The notes beneath the pieces are model-generated. The model worked only from the letters and a program-made list of their open reading frames with translations, did not search any database and was not told where the DNA came from. 64,000 bases of DNA from Trichopria drosophilae (Eukaryota > Arthropoda > Insecta > Hymenoptera > Diapriidae), in NCBI GenBank assembly GCA_030407085.1, contig CM059585.1, positions 100,286,501 to 100,350,500 of the forward strand, given 5' to 3'. The position numbers and the translations under genes are program-made. Shown here one piece after another: positions 1 to 12,520 of this stretch; the stretch's first letter is position 1; every line of letters starts with the position of its first letter.

Positions 1-320
1 AGTGCGACTACGGTGTATACTTTGAAGAAAATAAAAAAGCTTTTGATTTGGTAGTATAATAGATGTGATTCGTGTAGTATAAAATAATGCGTATTGTACA
101 TCTATTATTGATTGTCAATAATATTATGAGACATATATTAGTTATAGTTTTGGACATGGCTTACAAAGAGTTCATAATATTCGCAAGCAATTAAAAAAGA
201 CTGAGGAAGATGAAACTATTGGGAGAGACGCTTCAGAAATTTTCGATTATCAGGATGTAAATTACTTTATTTGTTCAGTTATATATCTTATATTTAAAAA
301 TTATGTATTTTATTTTTTTT
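1..320 (+). other. Possible coding remnant or end of an upstream gene
   Basis: Bases 3-49 read CDYGVYFEENKKAFDLV in one frame. After a stop-rich stretch with a possible donor (near 48-52), a second open piece begins after an AG near 152 and reads FGHGLQRVHNIRKQLKKTEE and onward. It is rich in charged residues, with a possible GT donor near 258 or a continuation to a stop near 320. The amino-acid composition looks coding against a very AT-rich background. I do not recognise the family, and the two pieces may not belong together. Confidence 0.25.
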
Positions 321-1633
321 AAAGATTATGCACTTCATTCATCTAAATAAATACCTTTTTTAAATTGTACATCAATAGACTATTTTTTTTCTACAAGACC
401 GCAATCTGCAAAGTACGTCCAGAAAATTTAATTAAAAAATATTGAAAATATAACAAGTTATGATTTTTTAAGTAAATAAAGTCATTTTCTGCAACTTTTT
501 TTTATTTGTAATTTTCGTTACTATGTTAGATGCAAACTTATGCAAATTGAACAATGAGGTCATAATTTGGGATGGTTGAACAAGGTCTCAGAATTTTTGT
601 AACTTGCTACAGCTTACTCTTTTAATACAGGAACAATTTTAAGCATTGGGGTCCGGTAGACCCCATGTGTCGTTTTTAGCATTTTTAGGAAGTGTGACCG
701 GCGAAGGTTAAATGTGTGAACTGGGATTATTTTTGGATTTAAGTATATTGCGATGCATTACAAATTTTCAATACTTTTCAAGAATCAATTCAAAATTTTT
801 AATACATTTTATTCATTGTTTATTAATGTTTATTCTTGTTTCGTTATTGTTAAGTGCAGATTGTTATTTCTTTTTGTATAAAGGCCTTTCGAGACCGTCT
901 AATACAATAAATAAATTTCAATACATTTCCGATTTCTGGGAAGTTATAATTATAATTACAATTGTTTTATATTATTACCAATGTTTTACTACGAATTATT
1001 AACAAATTATTAAATGTTTAAAACAAAGTATCGGTTAGTGTATATAAAAAAACGTGTATAATAAACGTTTCTAACCTTTTGTTTGGTCTTTTAATATCCC
1101 ATTTATTTGTCCTCCCATCCCACTTTTTTAAATATCCTGAAATTATGTTATGTGCTATAAGTACGCTAAGTGCACTTCTGCATATTTTTGGAAATAGCAC
1201 ATGTAAAAATTAATCATATATAAATATTAAAGCGAGTACACGTTCTAAAGTAGTTAATAATTCTTCAGTAAATTTTATGTTTAAAACAATAAAAGAAAAG
1301 AGTAAAAATAGCATATTGAAAATAATTGGAGAAACAGGTTCGAATGTTACTTAAATGCCGATTTATATGTAAATGAAAGTTCAATAGATATTGGTGGAAA
1401 ATGTTCTACGTTTGTAAAACGAAACTAAATGTTAAGATTTAAAATTATGTACATTATTTTTTAAAAAATTGACTTTTTCTTTATTATTTTTGTAATCTAA
1501 ATAATGAAGTATTAAAATGTGCTATTATTGTAATTAGATAATGTATTAAGAAGTAAATGTATTTAAACATTCGTTTATTTCAACACATCACAAAATAACA
1601 TTAATATAGTCGTACATTGTTCAGCTCTATCGG
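321..1633. other. AT-rich noncoding; possible right end of a TTAA-type element
   Basis: No gene seen. A perfect short palindrome GGGGTC-CGGTA-GACCCC lies at 648-664, and the stretch ends GGCGAAGGTTAA at 711. GGGGTC/GACCCC sub-terminal hairpins and TTAA borders are common in piggyBac-like miniature elements, so 648-707 may be a right terminus whose left partner I could not find. The 96-residue open frame at 712-1002 looks like chance. Confidence 0.25.
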
Positions 1634-3406
1634 CAGGGTTGGGTAATAGGAAATTAAAAAGTTAAAAGTTAAATTAAAATTTAAACAGTTAATTAATATG
1701 AACTTAATTTATAATATTCGTTGCGAAAGCAACATATAAAGTTTTTCTCGACCTCTTATTAATAAATATTAAGTATTAGATTAATTTCTTGGTAACTACA
1801 AATCCCGGCAATGCTCACTTAAGTTACTTTACGACATATTTAGTGGTTGAAATCGTCAACCCATGTATTTGATTTATTATTTGTTTATTTAAGTAAAAGG
1901 ACCGTACTTACCGAGAAATTAATCTAATACTTAATATTTATGAACTTAATTACTTTTTATATCGCTAACTTTTAACTTAACTTCATTAAGTTTACTTTTA
2001 ATTTTTTAATTTTTAACTTAATTAAGGTTGCTTTTAACTTTTAACTTAACTTAATTAAGTTTGCTTTTAACTTTTTAACTTTACATAATTAAGTTTACTT
2101 TTAACTTTTAATTTTTAACTTAACTTAATTACGCTGGCTTTTAACTTTTAACTTAACTTAATTAAGTTTACTTTTAATTTTTCAACTTTTAACTTTACGT
2201 AATTAAGTTTACTTTTAATTTTTGACTTAACTTAAATAAGTTTGCTTTTAACTTTTCAACTTTACATAATTATGTTTGCTTTTAACTTTTTAACTTTTAA
2301 CTTAACTTAATTAAGTTTACTTTTAACTTTTTAACTTTTAACTTAATTTAATTAAGTTTACTTTTAACTTTTTAACATAATTTAATTAAGTTTACTTTTA
2401 ACTTTTTAACTTTAACAACTGACATATACATGTAACTAGGGAAAGTTTTTGGTTTTTCTCCACTGATTCACAATCAATAGAAATCTCAATTTCTGAAATT
2501 TGAATTTTGATTTCATATAATGCTAAATGTTCCTAAAAAGTAAAGTAAAAAGTTTGTACCGTAATATAGACTTAGGTTTGGTAACGTCTAAACTTTATTT
2601 CATTTTCAAGGTTTGAAATTATTAACTTTTCACTTCTTCTAACTTGTATCTTTTAACTGTCGACTTTAACTTTTATCATTATTCATTTTACTTTTAACCG
2701 TTTAATATTTAAAGTTTTAATTTTAACTTTTATCTTATTACTTTTTAACTTTTAACTTTTTAGCTTTTAACTTTTTAACTTTAACTTTTAAATTTTAGCT
2801 GTAACTTTTAATTGTTTTACTTTTTAACTTTAACTTTTAACTGTTTTACTTTTTAACCTTAACTTTTAACTGTTTTACTTTTTAACCTTAACTTTTAACT
2901 GTTTTACTTTTTAACCTTACCTGTTAACTTTATTTATTAACTTAGTTATTTTTTTGTATAGTTAACTTAACTTAATTTAAAGAAAAATTTAACTTACCCA
3001 AAACTGTATATAGTCGAGTTTTAACTTTTTAACTTTTACCTTTTATCTTATAACTTTTAACTTTTTAATTTTTACCTTTTATATTACAACTTTTAACTTC
3101 TTAATTTCTGAACTTGTAACTTTTAACTTCTTAAATTGTAACTTTTAACTTTATTTATTAACTTAGTTAATTTTTTGTACACTTAACTTCAACTTAACTT
3201 AATTAAAAAAAAATTTTACTTACCCAACCCTGTACATATATGGTCGAGTTTTAACTTTTACCTTTTATCTTACAACTTTTAACTTTTTAACTTTTTAACT
3301 TGTAACTTTTGCCTTCTTAAATTGTAACTTTTAACTTTATTTATTAATTTAGTTATTTTTTTGTACAGTTAACTTAGTTAAAAAAAAGTTAACTCACCCA
3401 ACCCTG
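1634..3406. mobile_element. Low-complexity AT-rich element with hAT-like ends
   Basis: The left end reads CAGGGTTGGGTAA (1634) and the right end TCACCCAACCCTG (ends 3406), an inverted pair of the form seen in insect hAT elements. Flanking 8-mers TCTATCGG and TATATGGC match only 5 of 8. Between them is degenerate tandem DNA built on TTTTAACTTTTAACTTAA-like words, about 1945-2420 and 2630-3400. The CCCAACCCTG-like end plus flank recurs near 3000 and 3226, so the right end has been tandemly amplified with a period of roughly 200 bases. No coding capacity. Confidence 0.5.
1763..1940. repeat. Hairpin element, about 33-bp inverted ends
   Basis: The left arm starting TAAATATTAAGTATTAGATT (1763) is matched by its reverse complement ending at 1940, with one or two mismatches, enclosing about 110 bases. 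It lies inside the AT-rich element, so it is a nested hairpin or MITE. No clear target duplication. Confidence 0.45.
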
Positions 3407-3506
3407 TATATGGCAGAGTTATATTACGAAAATTGAGTCCAGAATGATCATTAAATAAAAAATATTAATTTCATGAATAACTATTGAAGAAATAAAAATT
3501 TTTAGT

Positions 3507-3835
3507 GTCGAGTACCAAGAAAGGTTAAAAAGACAATCAAATATCCTGCCTACAAACTTGCTGGAAACAAGAGACCAGACCAGAAGATTGAAAAAATTCA
3601 AACAGCTAGACCTGTCCAACAGGTTTTAATAAAATTAAAAATGTTTATAAAATTTAATTAGTATCACAATATGTAATTAATAATGTAAGATACTTAATAG
3701 CAGAGCCTTCAGTGGGAGGTTATTTTGCAATGCCTTAGTTAATTTTAATAGATTTACTTATTATTCCTTAGAATAGATTGTAAATACAAATGGAGTTAAA
3801 TAAAAAAAAAATAAATAAATAAATAACTATAATGA
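3507..3835 (+). mobile_element. 3' remnant of a Jockey-like non-LTR retrotransposon
   Basis: The frame 3507-3629 ends in a stop and resembles the extreme C-terminus of Jockey-type pol proteins: YQERLKRQSNILPTNLLE then RRLKKFKQLDL. It is followed by a 3' UTR-like stretch and an A-rich tail with repeated AAAT units ending near 3835. The 5' part is gone, as expected for a 5'-truncated insertion. Confidence 0.5.
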
Positions 3836-5179
3836 CAACAAAACAAATTAATTAATTATTTCATTGACATTTTATCTTATTATAATTTGACAAAATAAAT
3901 AACACAAAGAAAAAATGTTAAAAACAACAATATATCATTTTATACAATTAAATATTAAGGGTTAAGTAAACTATTTTCTTAACGATTTAGAAAACATTGA
4001 TTCCAATAAAAGAAATTGTCAAAATAATGAAATAATCTCAGAGACGTGAAGAAACCAGTTTTTCCTTAATTTTCCGGAAGCACAACTTGTATACTACATT
4101 ACGAAAACGTAAAAAAATAATTGTACACTTCATCTACTCAATAATTACGAATGTTACCATTACGTAAACAAAATGACTGACAGGATAAATTTGAACATTT
4201 TCCTGCGATACATGCATATCGTTATATTCATGAAAAGCAAATGGAAACTGTATGTTCTCTTATTTAAACAAATATTTCATTGGTTCACCAACTACGCAAC
4301 GCAACATTTCACAAATGACAGAATAAAAAGAACTTTTTTTATGAAAACCTAAAATTCCTAAACTTATTCCGTTTTTTTAAATATTTTTCAAATGGACCTT
4401 ATGAAACCTATAAAACTCAACGCTTAATCTAAATTTATTTACTTTCACCAATTAAAACTTGTACGTATTAATTCCAATAGTTAATAAAGTGTTAATATAC
4501 GAAAACGTCGACTTGATAGATACAGTAGTTTTTACATTCAACTACATCTGAGAGTCATTCCTGGAAGAGTAATTTTCTATAGTCCTTGAAATACATTGGA
4601 AATTCTAGATAATGTTCCAGCCTTCAACAAATTATGTAACATAAACAATGTGAAGTTTTAATAAAATGTATCTGTAATAAATGTATTTTATTATTTGACG
4701 AAAAGTTATAATATTGAAAATCTTTAATGAATTACGTTATTTTATACTATTCTTTAGTAATCAATAAATGAATAAAAAAATTATCAATCAAATAAGACAC
4801 AGAAGACAACTGATTAAATCAATACGTTTTCAAGAAGCAATATATTAACAAGGAAATTTCACAGCAAAATTAATCTGTAAAATGTTTGTCCTATATTTCT
4901 GTAATCGCATGATTAATTACCATCAAATGGACAATTTCAGTCATACAATTTTATTGGTCATCTTTATTCTGCGATGATAAATGAAGCAAAAATACATAAT
5001 TGGTTTCAATAATCTTAATTCAATACAACCGTTTATTTTCAAACTTACGATTTAATATATAATATTCGTCATATTAACAATTTGTATTTGTATTTAATGG
5101 GTTCAACGGACACAATAGCCTTTACAATTTAAATAAATATAAAAAATATACAGCCGTTTTAAGTAAATTACTGTATACT
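3836..5179. other. AT-rich intergenic DNA
   Basis: I see no open frame, repeat structure or RNA gene here on either strand. The missing first exon of SDHA could not be placed here. Confidence 0.5.
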
Positions 5180-6545
5180 GCCTTAGACACAAGTATCCCA
5201 TGTATTGGTGTCTTTATTGACTGGAAAAGGCCTTCGATACACTAAATCATAATATTCTTTTGGAAAAACTAAAAGCTTTGGGATTTAGAGGAATTGTCCT
5301 AAAACTTTTGAGAAGCTATCCGACAGACAGAAAACAAATGGTCAAAATTGGTTCCTATGTGAGTAATACACAAAATGTAGAATAAGGTGTTCCACAGGGA
5401 ACTATACTTGGGCCGCTTTAATTTATCTTATACATTAATGATGTTTTTTGACTTAAAAATAAATAGTACGTTATTAGCTTTTAGCTTCTGCTGTAATCTT
5501 CCAAGATAAAAACTGGTCCGACTTAATTATCAAAATCAAAACTAATCTTCCAAAATTAATTAACTGGTACAATATAAATTTCTTGACTGTTAATGTCTCC
5601 AAAACAAAATTTCTCACCTTTGGATGCTACTCAGATAGCTTCCCACAAATAGAAAACATTTCGAATGCAGTAAATTGCGATAAAATTGTTATCTCCCGAA
5701 CAAACTACACTGAATATTTAGGAGTTACGGTAGACAGTCATATGCGTTGGAATCATCATATAAACGACATAATTAAAAAAATTAGACATTTTCTGTACAC
5801 AGTTAGTAAATTGAAAGAATTCATAAGTTACAACCAATTAAAAGCTATTTATTATTCTTTATTTAACTCGATTTTAACTTACGGAATCATTATGTGGGAT
5901 GGAGCATACGACAACATCCTGCGACCTTTAGAAGACTTACAAAAGTCTGTACTAATGAAAATGTTAGGGAAAAATCATAGATTTTCATCCGATAAAGTAT
6001 TTGAACAAAGTGGTGGTGTGTTAGATATCAGGAAAAATTATCTGTTAACTACAATGTTATATTCGACAAAAAATAAACTATTCACGCAGTTACAAAACCT
6101 ATCAAAGATAAACACTAGAGGTACATCTAATCTGCATGTAGAAGTTCCGAGTAGGCGCAAAAGTATTGGACAGCGATCGTATGATTATATAGCAGTAAAA
6201 GGTATTAATTTATTACCTACAACTTTAAGATCAGATGCTTATAATTATGAATCCTTAAAAAAGAAATTGGCAAAATGGTTAAGAGAGACAAATGTCTCAA
6301 AATAACGGAAACTAGTATTTATATAATTTGTTTTCTTCCTAAATTTACTATTTTATTTTACTTTTTATATATTTTTTATAGCATTTTTTATTCTTGTTAT
6401 TGTTTTTCTTTTTTATACTCAGACGCACGGACAAGTATCCTCAGACACCTCAGATACTTTTGCGGTTTTTTGTATCGATATGGTTCTATGTGCTTCATGT
6501 AAATATTGTACAAGAAAGAGGTCTGAATAAATATTATTATTATAC
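5180..6545 (+). pseudogene. Decayed non-LTR retrotransposon reverse transcriptase, 3' half
   Basis: Reverse-transcriptase-like protein segments run from about 5184: the motif KAFDT-NHNILLEKLKALGF, then a GVPQGT-like block near 5390, then an open stretch 5583-6302 carrying NVSKTKFLTFG, EYLGVTVDSHMRWNHHI and the conserved late domain ending in a Lys-rich tail. Breaks: a frameshift near 5225-5230, a stop just before the GVPQGT block, another stop shortly after it, and the expected catalytic Asp pair near 5480 not preserved. The element therefore cannot make active enzyme. A 3' UTR follows and ends in a TATTAT run at 6530-6545. Probably Jockey/CR1-type; the exact clade is unsure. Confidence 0.75.
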
Positions 6546-6559
6546 ACTAATTAATCGGG

Positions 6560-7201
6560 CGATAAATCAAAACCATAGTATAATACATATAGCACAGAGT
6601 TAACAAATAAGTTACATAAATAGCGAGTCAAAAACATCGGCAAATATCCATAGCGCTGTTTTAAAAATTCTAAAAGAATTTAGCGACTGTAGGAAGATTG
6701 TTCCAAATACCTGGATAAAACCTGCAATTAGTTTGATAAGTATTTTCCAAAATATGATAGGAATTATGTAAACAGTGGCTAATCGCATGCCACTTGAATC
6801 CAGGAGGAATTTACTGCAAGTTAGACCTTTGACAATTTTAAAACCTTAGTTAAGGAACCTAGCAGACTATTCCAAGTCATGTTCGAAAAGCGACCTAGGG
6901 GAACCTATTTCAAAACAGGTGAAACGGTGTACTGATTCAAGAGTTTTTATGCCGAATTGAGTAAAGGGATCCAAACACGACAATATAAAAGTTACAGTAA
7001 AACAATGGTCCGATATAAGGATAAAAACAGGCATTTAAACGCACATGTGGTTCTTTTCAAAAACCCCAGCATGGCATCTTTGAGACAATGTAATTGACTA
7101 GTGAAATTACTTTTGAAAATAACCCCTAAATCTTTTTTAGTAAAGGAACAGAGTAACGGAATGAACAGTGAGCCCGAACCACTTTTAATTGCGAGTGTCA
7201 T
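6560..7201 (-). pseudogene. Second decayed non-LTR retrotransposon fragment, opposite strand
   Basis: Reading the minus strand from 7201, one finds KDLGVIFKSNF followed by MLGFLKRTTCAFKCL, a pattern typical of the post-RT region of CR1/Jockey elements (DLGV-I-D, then MLGF-KR). The frame is interrupted by several stops from about 6990 downward and peters out near 6560. It lies tail to tail with the + strand element at 5180-6545, so one probably inserted beside the other. Confidence 0.55.
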
Positions 7202-7424
7202 GCATATAAAATTTTCTAGCTAGAATTGATAATATGCTTTCATACAAATGTAACGTGACTAAAATTAAAATATTTTATAGGCCCTTTTAAAAAAAATCGA
7301 GATAAAGTATAAAAAAATGTAAAATTTTTAAGTTCTATTTATTTCCGACAAAAGTTTACCTCCAATCGAAATATATTTTATCGACAAGTTGTAAATATTA
7401 AAAAGATCTACAACTTTTGTATAC

Positions 7425-8119
7425 ATCATTCTTCACATAACCTCCAAATTTTCGAGATAAATAAATACAAACGTTTTTTCGTTTTTAATTTTTTTCTCAC
7501 GCAAAAAAATTTTGGAAGAAAATTTGTAAATATAAATAGAGTTAAATTTACTGTAAACTTTCATAAATGATAGAAAATAGGAATAATAATTGCAAAAATT
7601 ACTTTTGGTTTTTTCGTTTTTAATTTTTTTCTCATCAGAACAAAAAATTTTTTTTAGCAAATTTAGAGGAAACTTACCTTTTCATATCCCAAATGAGGCG
7701 TAATTTTTTCAAATAAAAATATTCATTTGTAAATGTTATATTGAATTAAAAACGAAAAAATTATCCCTAACTTCAACCAAACATTCTGACGTTAAACTTT
7801 TAGATTTTTAAACGTTTTTGTATTGGATTTTGTTTGTTGAAATGTCTATTTTCAGATGGTCATAAACAAAATTGAAACCACTTGAAATAATTTGCCACAA
7901 TTTTAAAAAAAACTAAAAAAATATATTTTCAAAAATTTTTGCAATTATTATTCATATTTTCCATTATTTAATTAAAATTTACAGTAAATTTAACTGTGTT
8001 TACATTTAAACAAATTTTTGTGAAAAAATATTTTTTTTGCGCGCGAGAAAAAAATTAAAAACGATAAAACGTTTTTTATTTATTTATCACGAAAATTTGG
8101 AGGTTATGTGAATAATGAT
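7425..8119. mobile_element. Foldback element, about 0.7 kb
   Basis: The left arm (from 7425: ATCATTCTTCACATAACCTC, then an A/T-rich run with CGTTTTTAATTTTTTTCTC) is matched by its reverse complement ending at 8119 over at least 100 bases with scattered mismatches. Further partial matches run toward the centre. Only A/T-rich spacer lies between. No transposase and no clear target duplication. Confidence 0.6.
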
Positions 8120-8329
8120 TTTAACCATTTGAAGCATTTTTAATTCATTATTTACATATTTAAGGCAATTATTAATTCATTTTGCTGCAATTTTTTGCTT
8201 CCTTACTTCAAGAACATGTTAGGAAACGTAAGTAAATCAATATTTTTAATTAATCATCATGTTATATTGCTTAAAAATTAAACAAAGTGTAAAAATTGGA
8301 AAAGTGGATTTTTACGGAAAATACGTGTG

Positions 8330-8727
8330 GAGAAGAAACATCACTCGGGGTCGCTGATTACGAATCTAACATCAGATTTTCAAAATTCAAAATGGCGGAT
8401 CCAATATGGCCGACGGAATTGCAAAAATTTACTTGATCGAAAGGGAGTTTTCGAGATCGCTGATTACGAATCTGGACGCATATTTTCAAAATTCCAAATG
8501 GCGGATCAAACGTGGCCGACTGAAATCTAGGGTGAATCTGACTTGTTTTTACATTTCGATCGGCCATTTTGGTTCCGCTATTTTGAATTTTGAAAATACG
8601 AGGTCAGATTCGTAATCAGTGATCCCGAAAACCCCCGAGTACCCAATTTCACCTCGATCAAGGACATTTTTGCAATTCGGTCGGCCATATTGAATCCGCC
8701 ATTTTGAATTTTGAAAACTATCGAGTA
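8330..8727. repeat. AAAATGGCGG-module repeats, two direct then inverted
   Basis: Two direct copies (about 8345-8430 and 8450-8530) carry GCTGATTACGAATCT, then TTCAAAATTCAAAATGGCGG, then an ATGGCCGA-like end. Inverted copies follow at about 8560-8635 and 8680-8725. The same module recurs in 21310-21510, 24700-24890 and near 55370. Confidence 0.6.
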
Positions 8728-10033
8728 AAAATCAGCTCAGTTTCGCAGTAGAAGGAATTTTTTTTTAATTTTGAAAAATACATTTCCGACTATTTTAAAG
8801 TGTGCTCCATCGATTCCCGTCGAGAAAATGGTAAAAAACGATTATTTTTGTAAAAATTTTGCAAATGAAAAAAAATTCCATTTTGTTTTTTTTTTATTTT
8901 TCACGATTTTCTCCACCGAAACGGATTTTAATAAACAAAATGCATATATAAAAAGTGATCCCGATTGTTGATCATAAATAATATACTTATAGAATATTTT
9001 TTATAAGCAATGGTCGATTCAAAATGGCCGCGGAACGAAACCAATTTTTTCAAAATTATTAACCCCTTCGTTGGCACAAAAAATTCTACAAAAAGTGCCC
9101 AGAGGTCGCTGATTACGAATTTGAACTCAAAATTTGCAAATTCAAAATGGCGAATCCAATATGGTGGCCGAAAATGAAAAAAAATTACTTGATTGTGATG
9201 AAATTTGTTACTCCGGGGTTTTCGAGGTTGCTGATTGCGAATGTGAATCCGCCACCTTGAATTCGTAATTAGCAACCCCGAAAACCCCTGAGTAACAAAT
9301 TTCGTTACTGTCGAGTAACTTTTTTAATTTTCGGCCGCCATTTTGAATTTTTAAATTTTGACTTCAGATTCGAATTCAGCGACCCCAAAAACCCCCAAGT
9401 TAGACTTAAATAGAAAAAAAAACGATGTGCGCACTATTGCGTCAATGCCAACGAAAGTGTTAATTTACCGGAGGCCATATTGTATCCGCCATTGTGATCT
9501 TGTCAGGTCAGAATATGTACGATATTCGTAACTATCTAATATTTATGTTCAACTTTAAATTTATAGAACAACGATATAAAAGGTAAAATTTACATAAGGT
9601 GGCCATTATTGATCCGCCATTTTGTATTTATCAACACAAAATTATTATAGTTTTCGTCCATGACCAGTCAATATTTATATCATTATAAAACTAAAATAAA
9701 ACTTTTTATGATCTCTATTTCAATGAATTAATAATTTTGAAAAAATTGTGCTTCGATTCGCGGCCATTTTGAATCGGCCATTGCTTCCATTATGTAGTAT
9801 ATTACATCAACAATCGGGATCACTTTTTATAAATGCATTTCATTCATTAAAATCCATTTCGGTCGAGAAAATCGTGAAAAATGAAAAAGGACGACCTAAA
9901 AAAAGGCATTTTTTTTTTATTTCAAAAAATTTTTGCAGAAATATTTTTTTTTTGCGTTTTTTCGCGAAAATGTATTTTCCAAAAGTTAAAAAAAATTCTT
10001 TCTACTGCAGAAACTGAGTTGATGATGATGTTA
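8728..10033. mobile_element. Foldback element with AAAATGGCGG modules
   Basis: Left end near 8730 (CTCAGTTTCGCAGTAGAAGG) pairs with right end near 10018 (CTTTCTACTGCAGAAACTGAG). Inner matches include the ATCCCGATTGTTGAT stretch at 8958-8972 against ATCAACAATCGGGAT near 9806-9820, and GGTCGATTCAAAATGGCCGC near 9010 against its inverse near 9760-9780. The loop (about 9100-9650) contains further inverted ATGGCGG modules. Noncoding. Confidence 0.55.
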
Positions 10034-10127
10034 CCAGCTTCTCTCATTTTGGGCAAAAAAGGGTCAAGGTTAAAGTGACAAACAAGGACCAAAAAATTAA
10101 TGGAACCAACAAAAATTTGCAAATTAA

Positions 10128-11597
10128 CCCATTAATGCCCAAAGCACTCTTTTTCTTCCTTCTATTTCAATCGAGTATTTTATATCAAAATGGAAGTTAA
10201 CAAAAATTAAGAAATACATATCCTACTGTTTTCAAGGTCGCTCTTCAAGATTCCGAGATCAAAATTGAGTTTCGGTCTTTAGGAATTCTAATATGGCGCC
10301 GAATTTGAAAAAAATGTCAAAAAAATTGGGAAATATTTATTCTTACCAATTTTTTTCGAGCCCTTAGAATATTGGGATTCTATTGAAACTCTGAATAAAG
10401 ATGAATAAAATACTTCAATTTTAAGGAAAAATTTCCTTTTATACACTTCATCATTCTAACGACCTCAAAATGGCCGCAACAATGGACGTTCTAACTAAAA
10501 AACAACGATCTTTTTTAATACAATGGTAAGAATGAAAAGTTCTCAAAATTCATCTAGAAATAACACGGAATTTTTTTAGATTTTTATAATGAATTTTTTT
10601 TTTAAATTTTTTCAAAATTGTCATTTATTTTCGAAAAATTCTGAAAAAAATGTAGTGTATTCTCTCATGAAGAGTTTGTTCTCCTTTGTATTTTTTCCGA
10701 AAGTTTATAGTTTTTGAGAAAATGTATTTTAAATATTATGGATTAGGATTTTTTTTTTCTCAAAAACTGTCAACATTTGGAAAAAATTGCAAGGAATAAA
10801 AAATTCTAAGAATTCATTAGAGAATACAGTACATTTTTTTCATAACGGGTGCGGGTCGAAAAACCGACAAATCAAAAAGACGACAGGTCAAAAAACCGAC
10901 AGTCATAAAGCCGACAGTCGAAATGCCAACACATAAAAAAAGAGTCACATCGTCAGAAGGACAGTCATTCTTTGAACTGTCGGCTTTTCGATTGTCGGTT
11001 TTTTGACTGTCGGTTTTTCGACCTGTCGGTTTTTCGACCCGCACCCTTCATAACTTTTCGTTAACAAATTACAATTTGGAAAAAAAATTTTGAAAAATAA
11101 TCCCTAAATGTCATAAAAAAAATCTAAAAAAATTCCGTGATATTTCTGGGTAAATTTTAAGAACTTTTCATTCTTATCATTTTTTAAATAAAGCTCATAG
11201 TGTTGAGTTAGGCGTCCAGAAAATTTTAAAAAAATTTTCATTGTTGCAGCCATTTTGTGGTCGTTAGAATGATGAAGTGTATAAAAGTAAAAATTTTACC
11301 TTAAAATTGAAGTATTTTATTCACTTTTATTCAGAGTTTCAATAGAATCCCAATATTCTAAGGGCTCGAAAAAAATTGGTAAGAATAAATATTTCCCAAT
11401 TTTTTTGACATTTTTTTCAAATTCGGCTCCATATTGGAATTCCTAATGGCCGAAACTCAATTTTGACCTCGGAATATTGAAGAGCGACCTAGAAAATAGT
11501 AGGATATGTACCTCTCAATTTTTGTTAACTTCGATTTTGATACGAAATACTCAATTGAAATAGAAGCAAGAAAAAGTGGCCGTTGGGCGTTAATGGG
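10128..11597. mobile_element. TTAA-flanked foldback element (piggyBac-like MITE), copy 1
   Basis: Flanked by TTAA at 10124-10127 and 11598-11601. Ends begin CCCATTAAtGCCCA and finish in the reverse complement TGGGCGTTAATGGG. The arms pair over most of their length (about 600 bases each side). A box reading AGGTCGCTCTTC starts 107 bases inside the left end and has its inverse in the right arm. TTAA target duplication plus CCC-starting ends is the piggyBac-superfamily signature. No transposase is present. A 200-bp second element is inserted near the loop (10847-11046). Confidence 0.8.
10847..11046. mobile_element. 200-bp hAT-like MITE with 8-bp target duplication
   Basis: The 8-mer TTCATAAC is present on both sides (10839-10846 and 11047-11054). 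Ends GGGTGCGGGTCGAAAAACCG and its inverse form a hairpin rich in GTCGGTTTTT/AAAACCGAC repeats. The 8-bp duplication fits hAT-type transposition; the end sequence is not a classical hAT end, so the superfamily is tentative. It is clearly younger than the foldback it interrupts. Confidence 0.8.
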
Positions 11598-12008
11598 TTA
11601 ACATTTATTCAAAATATTCAAGGATCGAAGTAACAACAAAAAACATCGTGTAATTTCAATTTAATTTTTGTCACGTATGTTTTCTTTATATGCAGCTGAA
11701 AAATGTAAAACTAAATAGAATCAAATATAGAAATCCTTAAAGCAATAAATAAAACTCGCATTGAGCTATTGTTATTCGCAAGTCTGCAGTTACGAATGAT
11801 ACAAAGACATCTTATCAGTGTTTTTATCAGCACTGGTCATCGTTAAAAATCTTTATTGACACGTTTCTATAAATTTTACAATGTGTACTTTTTTCTCGAG
11901 ATTTAGGATCAATTTCTTAATTCTTTCTTCGATTTGTACATATAAGTTGTACAAAATGAGTAATAGTAACCTAAATCTACAAAATCTGTATGTCTGAATA
12001 AAAATGTA

Positions 12009-12194
12009 CAGTAGTCCTCCCCTTATTATAACCTCGTCTCTTATTTTAACTTTTTTCCTTCCACTATTTTAACTTTTTTTATCGTGCTCTCTCGCTCTCA
12101 CTGCTGGTCGTAAGAAAGAGGGGAGATATTAAAATAAGGGAAGGGGTCGCCATCTTCCTTGTCCCGAATAGTTAAAATAAGGGGAGGACTACTA
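12009..12194. mobile_element. TA-flanked MITE, CAGTAGTCC family, copy A
   Basis: Ends CAGTAGTCCTCCCCTTATT and AATAAGGGGAGGACTACTA, flanked by TA (12007-12008 and 12195-12196). TA duplication with CAGT ends is the Tc1/mariner pattern. Interior has further TTATTTTAAC words and no coding. Related copies lie at 19687, 30664, 31050 and 31325. Confidence 0.75.
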
Positions 12195-12520
12195 TATTGT
12201 ATGGAGATAAAGGAATGTAAATCGGAATAATTCAACTAAACGTAAAAAAATTCAATAAATGAAATAAATAAAAATCTATCAGAATTGTCAAAATTTGACG
12301 TAAACCAAGTAATTTCTGCTATCTTTTCAATAATATTAGTAGCATGAATCTTCGAACTAAACTTTTAAACAGTCTATTAAAATTATGTAATACACCATCG
12401 AAATCTTCAAATAAGGAAGTGAAGTAACAAAATTAAAACAACTTTGACTTGAATTGAAATGATGCATTTCGTTACTTTTCAAAGGATATTAAAAAAAAAT
12501 CACTTGAGGCTATTTATTAA

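Noticed and set aside
712..1002. 96-residue frame with hydrophobic stretches
   Set aside because: Composition follows the AT-rich background; no family resemblance or splice context.
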